Under the pieces are notes generated by a model. That model was not told the origin of the DNA, did not search any database, and saw only the letters and a list, made by a program, of their open reading frames with translations. 37,161 bases of DNA from an uncultured Lachnospiraceae bacterium (GTDB taxonomy: Bacteria; Bacillota; Clostridia; Lachnospirales; Lachnospiraceae). Positions 23,506 through 31,726 of the stretch are shown here, in pieces. The position numbers and the translations under genes are program-made. The stretch is from NCBI GenBank assembly GCA_945833775.1, contig CAMAGI010000011.1, positions 1 through 37,161 of the forward strand, written 5' to 3'. Positions within the stretch are counted from its first letter, which is position 1; the number at the start of each line of letters is the position of its first letter.

Positions 23506-24771
23506 TTGAAATGGTTAACAAAAACAAGCGCAATGCTTATCATCATAGGACTTTTGGCGGGTGCGCTTGCCGGCTGCGGGGATAACAGTACTCCACAGGA
23601 GGGGCACAGTACGCTTGTCTCGGCCACATCCATGGAGGATGTGCCGGTGTTGGAGTATACCGTGCCGCATATGCAGCCCAAGATTGCAGTCGATTGTTCC
23701 GGGTATCAGTCCGACGCCCCCAAAAGTGCGACTCTGTGGGGGAAGAGGCTTCCGGACGAATATGTGCTGGTAAGAGAGGAAGACGGGGCGCAGGTCTATC
23801 GCGGCGGCATCGAGGATGTGACCTACGACGAGGAGAGCGGATACTATATCGGATACGCGGATTTTGAAGAGTTTTCCACACCCGGAGAATACTATCTGTA
23901 TGGTTCCGGGATCGGCCGGTCTCTTACATTCTCCGTGCGGGATGATTTCTACGAAACACTGTTTCGGGATTTGTACCGGGAGCTTGTCGGGGCCTGCCAT
24001 GACAAAAGTGTGTCTCTCGGGGAGATAAATGCGCTGCTCACTACATATGAATGGTACGGAAGTATTTATCAGACCGATGAGAAGGAAGCGACGCCGGAAT
24101 TTATGGCGGAGCTGGCCGGGTGGTTTAAGGACATGGATACTACCCGGATGGATTCGGAGGAAACATCCCTGTATGCGGCGGTGTTGGCCAAGTACAGCTA
24201 CCTCTATCAGAAATATGATCGGAATTATGCAACGGAATGCCTCAAAAGAGCCAGCGCGGTATACGAGCAGACACAGTCTACACTGCATGAGGATGCGGAG
24301 AGCTTTTATGCGGTGACGGAGCTCTACCGCGCGACCGGATTGTATACCTATCGAAAGCAGATTCAGGAATATAAGACGTTTTTCCAGAAAAGCTCCAGTT
24401 ACTTTGAACAGAGCGGCTATCTCTACGGGAGCATGACATACATGACAACCAGACAGAAGGTGGATGTGGAGCTCTGCGAGACCTTCATGGAAAATCTTCT
24501 CGCCCGTGTGGAGGAACTGGATGGATGCTATGAGGAGATGATTCACCCGTATCGTGCGCGCAACAACGGAGAGGAGGCTCTTCTGAAACGGGCGGTTGAA
24601 ATGTCCTTTGCAAATTATGTGTTGGACAGTCTCCAGTATCGCGCGGTGCTGGAAGAGTTTTTGCATTACCTGATGGGCAGAAACAGAGACTGTACCTCCT
24701 TCTACCCGACGAAAGGGGATCGGGGCGATTACGTTTTTCTGCTGGCACAAATGGTAAATGCGAACAATTAG
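23506..24771 (+). CDS. Lipoprotein with GH9-type Ig-like domain and short, degenerate GH9-like helical domain
   Basis: 421 residues from TTG 23506. This start is chosen because GGAGG (23493-23497) is eight bases upstream and it yields a textbook lipoprotein signal, MKWLTKTSAMLIIIGLLAGA then LAGC. After the lipid-anchored Cys comes an Ig-like domain (about 50-150) with KIAVDCSGYQSDAPKSATLW and FEEFSTPGEYYLYGSGIGRS, as found N-terminal to family 9 cellulases. An all-helical region follows that ends LHYLMGRNRDCTSFYP, matching the YLLGRNxxxxSYVTGFG block of GH9 enzymes. The protein stops just after it, so the HHR motif and catalytic Glu of GH9 are absent. Glucanase activity is therefore doubtful; a wall-binding role is possible. 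Position before ddl and murF is suggestive only. Confidence 0.72.
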   Translation: MKWLTKTSAMLIIIGLLAGALAGCGDNSTPQEGHSTLVSATSMEDVPVLEYTVPHMQPKIAVDCSGYQSDAPKSATLWGKRLPDEYVLVREEDGAQVYRGGIEDVTYDEESGYYIGYADFEEFSTPGEYYLYGSGIGRSLTFSVRDDFYETLFRDLYRELVGACHDKSVSLGEINALLTTYEWYGSIYQTDEKEATPEFMAELAGWFKDMDTTRMDSEETSLYAAVLAKYSYLYQKYDRNYATECLKRASAVYEQTQSTLHEDAESFYAVTELYRATGLYTYRKQIQEYKTFFQKSSSYFEQSGYLYGSMTYMTTRQKVDVELCETFMENLLARVEELDGCYEEMIHPYRARNNGEEALLKRAVEMSFANYVLDSLQYRAVLEEFLHYLMGRNRDCTSFYPTKGDRGDYVFLLAQMVNANN

Positions 24772-24786
24772 AAAGGTGTGACAAGG

Positions 24787-25800
24787 ATGAAAGTTGTGGT
24801 TTTGGCAGGCGGTATCAGTACGGAGAGGGATGTTTCCCTGTGCTCCGGGAGCATGATTTACAGGGCGCTTAAAGCGAAGGGGCATCAGGCCGTGCTCCTG
24901 GACGTCTATCTGGGATATGAGGACGATCCCGAGGGGATTTTCGAGCGGGATGTGGACTGGGCGGCTCAGATCGGTGCGGTGAGCGATAAGAACCCGGACA
25001 TCGAGACGATAAAGGCACTCAGAAAAGATGGCGGGCGGTCCTTCTTTGGACCCAATGTGCTCCGAATCTGCCAGAGCGCAGACAAAGTGTTTATGGCACT
25101 GCACGGAGCCAACGGCGAGGACGGCAAAATTCAGGCGTGCTTTGAACTGCTGGGAATTCCCTACACCGGAACGGATTTCGTAAGCTCTGCGATGGCCATG
25201 GACAAGGGAATTACCAAGGACATTTTCGCGGCACATCAGATTCCCACCCCCCAGGGATTTCGCATTAAGAAAGGGGAGAATAGCCCGGCTTCCATCGCAT
25301 ACCCCGTGATTGTGAAGGCCTGCTGCGGCGGCTCCAGCGTGGGAGTCAGCATTGCACGGGACGCATCGGAGTATGAGAGGGCGCTGAAAGAGGCCTTTGC
25401 CTATGACAATGAAGCGATCGTGGAGCAGTACATACAGGGACGGGAGTTCTCGGTGGGTGTCATCGAGGGCAAGGCGCTTCCCGTGATTGAGATCGCTCCC
25501 AAGCAGGGATTTTATGATTACAGGAACAAATACCAGGCGGGGAGCACGATTGAGACCTGCCCGGCGGATCTGCCCGTCGAATCGGCAAAGCGGATGCAGG
25601 AGATCGCGGAGCGTGTCTTTGCGGCTCTGCGCATGAAAGCGTATGCGCGCATGGACTTTATGATGGATGCGGAGGGAAACCCCTACTGTCTGGAGGCCAA
25701 TACCCTGCCCGGGATGACCCCCACCTCTCTTTTGCCCCAGGAGGCGGCAGCGGTAGGAATTGATTTTAATGAACTGTGCGAGAAGCTGCTTGCACTGTAG
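24787..25800 (+). CDS. ddl: D-alanine--D-alanine ligase
   Basis: 337 residues; an in-frame GTG at 24778 would add three residues, but ATG 24787 has AAAGGTG at a better distance. ATP-grasp enzyme joining two D-alanines for peptidoglycan precursors. VLAGGISTERDVSLCSG is the N-terminal glycine-rich loop, GIPYTGTDFVSSAMAMDKG is the family block before the ATP-grasp domain, KACCGGSSVGVS is the ATP-binding loop, and EANTLPGMTPTSLLPQ holds the Asn/Glu metal ligands and D-Ala-binding residues. Stop and the murF start are 15 bases apart, so the two consecutive steps (Ddl then MurF) are encoded together. Confidence 0.96.
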   Translation: MKVVVLAGGISTERDVSLCSGSMIYRALKAKGHQAVLLDVYLGYEDDPEGIFERDVDWAAQIGAVSDKNPDIETIKALRKDGGRSFFGPNVLRICQSADKVFMALHGANGEDGKIQACFELLGIPYTGTDFVSSAMAMDKGITKDIFAAHQIPTPQGFRIKKGENSPASIAYPVIVKACCGGSSVGVSIARDASEYERALKEAFAYDNEAIVEQYIQGREFSVGVIEGKALPVIEIAPKQGFYDYRNKYQAGSTIETCPADLPVESAKRMQEIAERVFAALRMKAYARMDFMMDAEGNPYCLEANTLPGMTPTSLLPQEAAAVGIDFNELCEKLLAL

Positions 25801-25815
25801 ATGAGGATGAACCTT

Positions 25816-27309
25816 ATGAACTTGACAATTCGAGAGATTGCAGAGGTCTGCGGCGGTGAGCTGAAGGCGGTAGAGAGCGGCTGTGTGGTTGATGCGTCCC
25901 AGGCGAAATATGACGAACTGGTATCCCGCAAGGTGAGCGGCGTGGTTCTGGATTCCCGCAGGGTGACACCGGGTGCTGTCTTTGTTGCCACCGTGGGGGA
26001 GCGTGTGGACGGGCATCGGTTTATCGGGGATGTCTTTGCGAAGGGCGCAGCTTTCGTCATCACAGAGAACTCTCCGGAGACGGTGGAGCGGGAGTGCGGT
26101 GTCCGGACGGACTCCTGGGGAAGCTATTGTCTGGTTGAGAATTCTCTGCAGGCGCTTCGGGAGCTTGCGGAATACTATCGCGGTAAACTGACCATTCCCG
26201 TGGTCGGGATTACCGGAAGCGTGGGTAAGACCAGTACCAAGGAATTTATCGCCGGTGTTCTGGCACAGAAATACCGGGTACTGAAAACAGAAGGTAACTT
26301 TAACAACGAAATCGGTGTCCCGCTGACACTCCTTCGCATTACCGAGGAGACCGAGGCAGCAGTTGTGGAGATGGGGATCAGCGATTTTGGAGAGATGCAC
26401 CGCCTGAGTAAAATGGCACGTCCCGATATCTGCGTGATTACCAATATTGGACAGTGTCATCTGGAAAATCTCAAAACCAGGGACGGGATTTTACAGGCAA
26501 AATCCGAAATTTTTGATTTTATGCAGCCGGACGGACAGGTGTGTCTGTTTGGCGGGGACGATAAACTGATCACCGTGGAAAAGGTGGAGAGGAACGGACG
26601 AAGTTTCGTTCCGCATTTCTTCGGGCTGGGGGAAACGGACCGGGAGGAGGTCTATGCGGACGAAATTGTGAGCCGGGGCCTATGGGGAAGTGATACCGTG
26701 CTCCATCTTGCGGACGGGTCGAAGTTTTCCGTCAAGGTTCCGCTGCCCGGGAAGCATATGGTAGTAAATGCAGCAGCAGCGGCCTGTGTCGGAGGACTGT
26801 TAGGCCTGCAACCGCAGCAGATTCGGGAAGGAATCGAGAAAGTGACATCTGTGTCAGGAAGAAGCAATCTGATCCAAACCGACTGGGGAACTCTGATTGA
26901 TGACTGTTACAATGCCAATCCGGTGTCTATGAAAGCGGCTCTGGACCTGCTTGCTCTGGCGGATACCGAAAGAACTGCAATTCTGGGGGATATGTTCGAA
27001 CTGGGAGACAATTCCGATGCCATGCATGCGTCGGTGGGAGAATATGCGGTGGACTGCGAGATCGATCGGATCCTCTGTGTCGGGGAAAACTCCGTACATA
27101 TGTACAATGCCGCTGTGGCAAGACGTGCTGCGGCAGGCGCCTCCAAGGAGCATATCGGCATATGGTATTTCGAAAATATCGAAATGCTTATGACCGCTCT
27201 GGCAGAACAAAAAGAAGCTCTGATCCCGAACGGAAGTACCGTTCTGATCAAAGCCTCTCATGGAATGCATTTTGAAAAGATCCTTAGTAGTATTGCTCCT
27301 TGTTTTTGA
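25816..27309 (+). CDS. murF: UDP-N-acetylmuramoyl-tripeptide--D-alanyl-D-alanine ligase
   Basis: 497 residues from ATG 25816; in-frame ATGs at 25801 and 25807 are alternatives. MurF adds the D-Ala-D-Ala made by Ddl to the UDP-MurNAc-tripeptide in the cytoplasm. The N-terminal substrate domain has VVLDSRRVTPGAVFVATVGE, the central domain the P-loop GITGSVGKTSTKEF (about 132), then EGNFNNEIGVPLTLL and AVVEMGISDFGEM, and the C-terminal domain WGTLIDDCYNANPVSMKAAL and AILGDMFELG. An insertion-like segment before the first domain (VDASQAKYDELVSRKVSG) is longer than usual. Its 3' end overlaps the 3' end of the opposing plsC gene by 26 bp. Confidence 0.96.
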   Translation: MNLTIREIAEVCGGELKAVESGCVVDASQAKYDELVSRKVSGVVLDSRRVTPGAVFVATVGERVDGHRFIGDVFAKGAAFVITENSPETVERECGVRTDSWGSYCLVENSLQALRELAEYYRGKLTIPVVGITGSVGKTSTKEFIAGVLAQKYRVLKTEGNFNNEIGVPLTLLRITEETEAAVVEMGISDFGEMHRLSKMARPDICVITNIGQCHLENLKTRDGILQAKSEIFDFMQPDGQVCLFGGDDKLITVEKVERNGRSFVPHFFGLGETDREEVYADEIVSRGLWGSDTVLHLADGSKFSVKVPLPGKHMVVNAAAAACVGGLLGLQPQQIREGIEKVTSVSGRSNLIQTDWGTLIDDCYNANPVSMKAALDLLALADTERTAILGDMFELGDNSDAMHASVGEYAVDCEIDRILCVGENSVHMYNAAVARRAAAGASKEHIGIWYFENIEMLMTALAEQKEALIPNGSTVLIKASHGMHFEKILSSIAPCF

Positions 27310-28021
27310 AATAGGTCTCCTGAATGATGCCGCTCACATAGGTGCCCAGGCTCTTTCGGGTTTCCTTATCCAGTTCGCTGATGATAATGGGCTTACCGTA
27401 TTCGATGACTACGGTGGCCTTTTTGATTTTGGGGATGTGATCCTCAAATATCGCGGCGGAGTTTACCAGCGTGATGGGAACAATGGGAATGCCGGCCTTT
27501 TCCGCAATCTTAAAGCTGCCCTCGTGGAAGGGGAGGAAAGTATCCGCAACCCTGTTACGGGTTCCCTCGGGGAAGATACAGATTGAAATACCCTGCTTTG
27601 CTTTTTCCACTGCTGCGAGAATTGTCTTTAGACCCTCCTTGACATTCTCGCGATCCAGGAACAGACAGTGCAGATAGCGCATCCATACCCGCAACAGAGG
27701 CACTTTCAGCATCTCTTTCTTGGCAATATAGCCGGTCGGACGGGGGACACGGATATAGGTCATTACGATGTCAAAATAGCTGCGGTGATTGCCCACATAG
27801 AGCACAGCCTGATCCTTGGGGACATTCTCCTCGCCCAGAACGATCATTTTTGTTCCCGCCAGATTCAGAACCCGGCGAAAAGCCCAGTTTACAATGGCAA
27901 GGGAACTGCGGTCCTTCAGGTCGGGATTGAACTTGCCGATGATCCATTCCACAAACATGACGGGAATTGACAGAATCAAAAAAACGGCAACAAACAGTAC
28001 AACGGCAATCAGTCGAATCAT
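27284..28021 (-). CDS. plsC: 1-acyl-glycerol-3-phosphate acyltransferase (PlsC family)
   Basis: 245 residues. It makes phosphatidic acid from lysophosphatidic acid at the membrane. An N-terminal hydrophobic helix (LIAVVLFVAVFLILSIPVMF, about 3-22) anchors it. The catalytic HxxxxD is in NHRSYFD (about 77-83), the second motif is FLDRENVKEG, the acceptor-binding motif is FPEGTRNR and the fourth block is IPIVPITLVNS. GAGAGGT lies five bases before the ATG. The stop lies inside the murF 3' end. The promoter is listed separately. Confidence 0.93.
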   Translation of the reverse strand: MIRLIAVVLFVAVFLILSIPVMFVEWIIGKFNPDLKDRSSLAIVNWAFRRVLNLAGTKMIVLGEENVPKDQAVLYVGNHRSYFDIVMTYIRVPRPTGYIAKKEMLKVPLLRVWMRYLHCLFLDRENVKEGLKTILAAVEKAKQGISICIFPEGTRNRVADTFLPFHEGSFKIAEKAGIPIVPITLVNSAAIFEDHIPKIKKATVVIEYGKPIIISELDKETRKSLGTYVSGIIQETYFKNKEQYY

Positions 28022-28077
28022 AGATACCTCTCATTTACACAGGAGCCTGGAACAGATGCTCGGAAGTTATTTTCTGT

Positions 28078-28106
28078 AGTATAGCATACAAACGCAAATC
28101 TGTACA
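28078..28106 (-). promoter_or_regulatory. Putative promoter of plsC
   Basis: On the minus strand TGTACA (28106-28101), a 17-base spacer and TATACT (28083-28078) with the extended TG (TGCTATACT). Confidence 0.6.
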
Positions 28107-28143
28107 TAGAATGGAGCAAAAAAGAAACCTGTGAGGATCGGTT

Positions 28144-28554
28144 ATGAAAAAATACATCCTCAGGATTGCCGCACTCGTCTGTGTATTTCTCTTGACCGGA
28201 TGTGCCATGGTGAGTGACGAGCATGTGAAACTTCGCGATCTGGATTTTACCGTTCTGGGGGAGGAAGTGATTCCCGGACAGCTGAAAAAACTGATTGAGG
28301 AAAAGGGAGGCGAACCCTTTAAGTTTACTTACACGGACACAGAGAATCTCTACATCTGTATCGGATACGGAGAGCAAAAGGGAGGGGGCTACAGCATTGC
28401 TGTGGATGCGCTGTATCTGACGGACTCCAATGTCTGTGTCAGCACCACTCTGCTGGGACCCTCGGCTGAGCGGGAAGCGGATCCGAACAGCACCTCGTTC
28501 CCCTACATCGTCATCAAGACAGAGAAGCTGGAGCAGCCCGTCATGTTTGAGTAG
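28144..28554 (+). CDS. PrcB-like small lipoprotein
   Basis: 136 residues. The N-terminus is a lipoprotein signal (MKKYILRIAALVCVFLLTGC) with the lipid-anchored Cys at residue 20. The mature part holds a PrcB_C-like domain: LKKLIEEKGGEPFKFTYTDT, then GGGYSIAVDALYLTDSNVCV, and SFPYIVIKTEKLEQPVMF at the end. In the PrcB family this fold is a protease complementing/stability domain, but the partner is not known here. GAGGATC precedes the ATG. The gene stands alone, divergent from plsC and upstream of pyrC. Confidence 0.8.
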   Translation: MKKYILRIAALVCVFLLTGCAMVSDEHVKLRDLDFTVLGEEVIPGQLKKLIEEKGGEPFKFTYTDTENLYICIGYGEQKGGGYSIAVDALYLTDSNVCVSTTLLGPSAEREADPNSTSFPYIVIKTEKLEQPVMFE

Positions 28555-28631
28555 AGGATCAGTTTCTTCTTTTCATTTGACTGTGCCGGTGTTACAATAG
28601 AGCGTGAATGAACACAGGAAAGGAGCAGTCA

Positions 28632-29903
28632 ATGATACTTATCAAAAACGGTTATCTGATCGATCCGAAATCCGGCCGGGAAGGCAAACTGGACCTGTTG
28701 ATTGAGGGGGATCGTATCCGAAAAATCGGACCTGACCTGGATGTTCCGGAGGGCGATTGCCGGGTAATGGACGCGGAAGGTCTGGTGGTGGCCCCCGGTC
28801 TGGTGGATGTGCACGTGCATTTTCGCGATCCCGGGTTTGAATACAAAGAGGATATTGCTACCGGAGCGGCTGCGGCTGCAAGAGGCGGCTTTACCGGCGT
28901 GGTCATGATGGCCAACACGAAGCCCCCCATTGACAATGTGGATACGCTCCGGTATGTACTGGATAAGGGAGAGAAGACACCGATCCATGTGTACAGCTGT
29001 GCCAATGTGACCAGGGGTATGCAGGGGAAGGAACTGACACCTATGTCAACACTGGCACAGGCAGGAGCAGTGGGATTCACGGATGACGGGATTCCGCTGC
29101 TGGATGCGGATCTGGTGCTTCAAGCCATGGAGACGGCAGCTGCAATGGACATGCCCATAAGCTTTCATGAGGAGGATCCGAAACTGATTGCCGATAACGG
29201 GATCAACCGGGGCAAAGCCAGCATGCATTTCGGTATCGGGGGATCGCCCAGAGAGGCGGAGATTTCCTTGATTGAGCGGGATCTTAAGCTTGCCGGACAG
29301 ACAAACGCCTCTATCCTGATCCAGCATATCAGCACAAGGGAGGGCGTGGAGGCAGTGCGCCAGGCGAAGGCGCGGGGATTTCATGTCCACGCGGAGGCGA
29401 CACCGCATCATTTTACCCTGACGGAGGAAGCGGCAATTCGCTACGGCACACTTGCCAAGATGAATCCCCCCTTGCGCGAGGAGGAGGACAGGCAGGCGAT
29501 CATCGCAGGACTTGTGGACGGGACCATCGATGTGATCGCGACGGATCATGCCCCCCATTCCGCGGAGGAGAAGGCCCGCGAGATCACGGCTGCACCCAGC
29601 GGAATCATCGGGCTTGAGACCAGCCTTGCGCTGGGGATTACCACACTTGTGGACGGGGGCTATATGACGTTAAAGCACCTGCTTTCACTGATGAGCACCA
29701 ACCCCGCAAGACTGTATCATCTGGATGCAGGCTATTTAAAGGAGGGCGGACCTGCGGACGTGATTCTGATCGATACCGCAGCGGATGTCTGTCCCGGGGA
29801 CTACGCATCCAAAAGCTGCAATACCCCCTTCAGCGGCTGGCGGTTAAAGGGCCTTGTGAAGGCCAATATCTGTGCCGGGAAACTGGTATATGAGGCGGAG
29901 TGA
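28632..29903 (+). CDS. pyrC: Dihydroorotase (class I)
   Basis: 423 residues from ATG 28632, chosen because AAAGGAG lies just before it; an upstream in-frame ATG at 28608 lacks a site. It closes carbamoyl-aspartate to dihydroorotate, step three of pyrimidine synthesis. The zinc-binding HxH is in VDVHVHFRDPGFEYKED (about 59-61), PTHEEDP-like GFHEEDPK follows the barrel, ILIQHISTREGVEAV and HVHAEATPHHF hold further ligands, and ATDHAPHSAEEK (about 305-316) holds the catalytic Asp. First gene of pyrC-pyrK-pyrD; a possible promoter is TTTTCA with TACAAT 17 bases later (about 28571-28599). No PyrR-type attenuator was seen. Confidence 0.96.
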   Translation: MILIKNGYLIDPKSGREGKLDLLIEGDRIRKIGPDLDVPEGDCRVMDAEGLVVAPGLVDVHVHFRDPGFEYKEDIATGAAAAARGGFTGVVMMANTKPPIDNVDTLRYVLDKGEKTPIHVYSCANVTRGMQGKELTPMSTLAQAGAVGFTDDGIPLLDADLVLQAMETAAAMDMPISFHEEDPKLIADNGINRGKASMHFGIGGSPREAEISLIERDLKLAGQTNASILIQHISTREGVEAVRQAKARGFHVHAEATPHHFTLTEEAAIRYGTLAKMNPPLREEEDRQAIIAGLVDGTIDVIATDHAPHSAEEKAREITAAPSGIIGLETSLALGITTLVDGGYMTLKHLLSLMSTNPARLYHLDAGYLKEGGPADVILIDTAADVCPGDYASKSCNTPFSGWRLKGLVKANICAGKLVYEAE

Positions 29904-29944
29904 TTCTCCATCTCCCCAATGCAATGGAACGAAAGGAAGACAGT

Positions 29945-30742
29945 ATGAAAGAAAAACAGATGGCAAAGGTGCTTTCCCAGAGGGAGATTGCACCCGGAAT
30001 TTTTGATATGTGGATCGAGACGTCACTTGCCGGACAGGCAGCTGCGGGACAGTTTATCTGTGTATACCCCAGGGACAAGAGCACACTGCTGCCCAGACCC
30101 ATCAGCATTTGCGAGGTGAGGGATGACCGGGGCGCATTGCGCATCGTGTACCGTGTTGCGGGGAAGGGAACCGCGGAATTTTCCTCCTACCGGGAGGGGG
30201 AGAGCATCGCTGTGCTCGGAACTCTTGGAAACGGCTTTCCCGTACAGAGCGCCCGCGAAAAGGAGAACACCCGCGTCTTTTTGATGGGCGGAGGAATCGG
30301 GATCCCGCCCATGCTGCAGTTGGCAAAGGAACTTGCCGGGCTGGGCATGAAAAAGGAGAATCTGCAGATTGTCGTGGGATATCGCGATGCGCAGAATTTT
30401 CTTCGGGAAGATCTGGAGCGCTACGGATCGGTCTTTGTGGCGACTGAGGACGGCAGCGTGGGAACCCGGGGAAATGTCATGGATGCCGTCACGAAAAATG
30501 GCCTCTTAGCGGATGTGATTTTTGCATGCGGCCCTATGCCCATGCTGCGGGCTATCAAACAGTATGCCGCACAGGCGCAGATCCCCGCATATATTTCTTT
30601 GGAAGAACATATGGCGTGCGGTGTGGGAGCGTGTCTGGGGTGTGTGGTCAAGACGGGAGAGATCGATCATCACTCCCATGTGCACAATGCCAGAATTTGT
30701 ACCGACGGCCCTGTTTTTGAAGCGCAGACGGTAGAGATTTGA
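29945..30742 (+). CDS. pyrK: Dihydroorotate dehydrogenase B, electron-transfer subunit
   Basis: 265 residues from ATG 29945 (AAAGGAAG upstream; the frame is open from 29900 but without a good site there). FAD/[2Fe-2S] subunit that passes electrons from PyrD to NAD. The FAD-binding block is LLPRPISICEV (about 50), the NAD-binding segment is FLMGGGIGIPPMLQLAKEL, and the iron-sulfur cysteines are at about 225, 230, 233 and 252 in MACGVGACLGCVV and RICTDGPVF. It follows pyrC by 41 bases and precedes pyrD by 16. Confidence 0.96.
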   Translation: MKEKQMAKVLSQREIAPGIFDMWIETSLAGQAAAGQFICVYPRDKSTLLPRPISICEVRDDRGALRIVYRVAGKGTAEFSSYREGESIAVLGTLGNGFPVQSAREKENTRVFLMGGGIGIPPMLQLAKELAGLGMKKENLQIVVGYRDAQNFLREDLERYGSVFVATEDGSVGTRGNVMDAVTKNGLLADVIFACGPMPMLRAIKQYAAQAQIPAYISLEEHMACGVGACLGCVVKTGEIDHHSHVHNARICTDGPVFEAQTVEI

Positions 30743-30758
30743 CGGAAAGGGACGGGTG

Positions 30759-31670
30759 ATGAAGATGAACACACAAATTACAATTGCGGGAGTAACTTTT
30801 AAGAATCCTGTCATGACGGCTTCGGGAACCTTCGGTTCCGGGATGGAATATTCCGAATTTGTAGATCTTAACGCACTGGGAGCGGTGGTGACGAAGGGTG
30901 TGGCAAATGTTCCCTGGCCCGGCAATCCCACTCCCAGAGTGGCAGAGGTATACGGCGGGATGTTGAACGCCATCGGATTACAAAACCCCGGGATTGATGT
31001 CTTTCTTGAGCGCGACATTCCGTTTTTAAAGCAGTATGACACCCGGATCATCGTAAACGTTTGCGGAAAAACGGTTGAGGATTATGTGGAGGTGGTGGAA
31101 AAGCTGGGCGACGAGCCGGCGGTTTCCATGCTGGAGATCAATGTATCCTGTCCCAATGTGAAGGAGGGAGCGATTGCTTTTGGTCAAAAAGCAGACGCCC
31201 TTTTCAAAATTACGGAAGAACTCAAGAAGCATGCCAGACAGCCGATCATCATGAAGTTAAGTCCCAATGTGACGGACATCACGGAGATGGCGAGAGCCGC
31301 AGAGGCGGCGGGAGCGGACGCACTCTCATTGATCAATACGCTCACCGGAATGAAAATTGACATCCACAGACGTCGATTTGCCATCGCCAATAAGACCGGC
31401 GGAATGAGCGGACCGGCGATCAAACCGATAGCGGTGCGTATGGTCTATCAGGCAGCCCATGCGGTCAAAATTCCCATCATCGGAATGGGCGGTATTGCAA
31501 CGGCGGAGGATGCCATTGAATTTATTCTCGCGGGCGCAAGTGCGGTGAGTATCGGAGCCATGAATTTTGTGAATCCCTATACGACGGTTGAAGTGGTTCG
31601 GGGGATTGAAGAATACATGAGACAGTACCATGTGGAGAATCTCACCGACCTGATCGGAGCGGTGGAATAG
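30759..31670 (+). CDS. pyrD: Dihydroorotate dehydrogenase B (NAD+), catalytic subunit
   Basis: 303 residues. FMN-dependent TIM barrel that oxidises dihydroorotate to orotate with PyrK. The class 1B catalytic Cys is in INVSCPNVKEG; PVMTASGTFGSG and GLQNPGID line the FMN and substrate site, and GMGGIATAEDAIEFILAGAS binds phosphate. The pairing with PyrK confirms the NAD-linked 1B type. Starts at GTG 30756, ATG 30759 and ATG 30765 are all possible; 30759 fits GGAAAGG best. Confidence 0.96.
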   Translation: MKMNTQITIAGVTFKNPVMTASGTFGSGMEYSEFVDLNALGAVVTKGVANVPWPGNPTPRVAEVYGGMLNAIGLQNPGIDVFLERDIPFLKQYDTRIIVNVCGKTVEDYVEVVEKLGDEPAVSMLEINVSCPNVKEGAIAFGQKADALFKITEELKKHARQPIIMKLSPNVTDITEMARAAEAAGADALSLINTLTGMKIDIHRRRFAIANKTGGMSGPAIKPIAVRMVYQAAHAVKIPIIGMGGIATAEDAIEFILAGASAVSIGAMNFVNPYTTVEVVRGIEEYMRQYHVENLTDLIGAVE

Positions 31671-31688
31671 AAGCCAAAATGCCTTCAT

Positions 31689-31712
31689 ATATATACTAAT
31701 ACCAGTATATAT
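31689..31712. repeat. Perfect 9-bp AT-rich inverted repeat before the DUF3794-LysM gene
   Basis: ATATATACT (31689-31697) and AGTATATAT (31704-31712) are exact reverse complements around AATACC. The right arm ends two bases before the GGAGGT ribosome binding site of the next gene. It may be an operator or a translation-controlling hairpin. Confidence 0.6.
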
Positions 31713-31726
31713 GTGGAGGTATTTTT

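Noticed and set aside
23515..26460. 981-codon open frame on the minus strand
   Set aside because: It runs antisense to the GH9-like, ddl and murF genes, whose plus-strand products are clear; its translation is rich in His, Arg and Cys with no domain. It is a codon-bias shadow.
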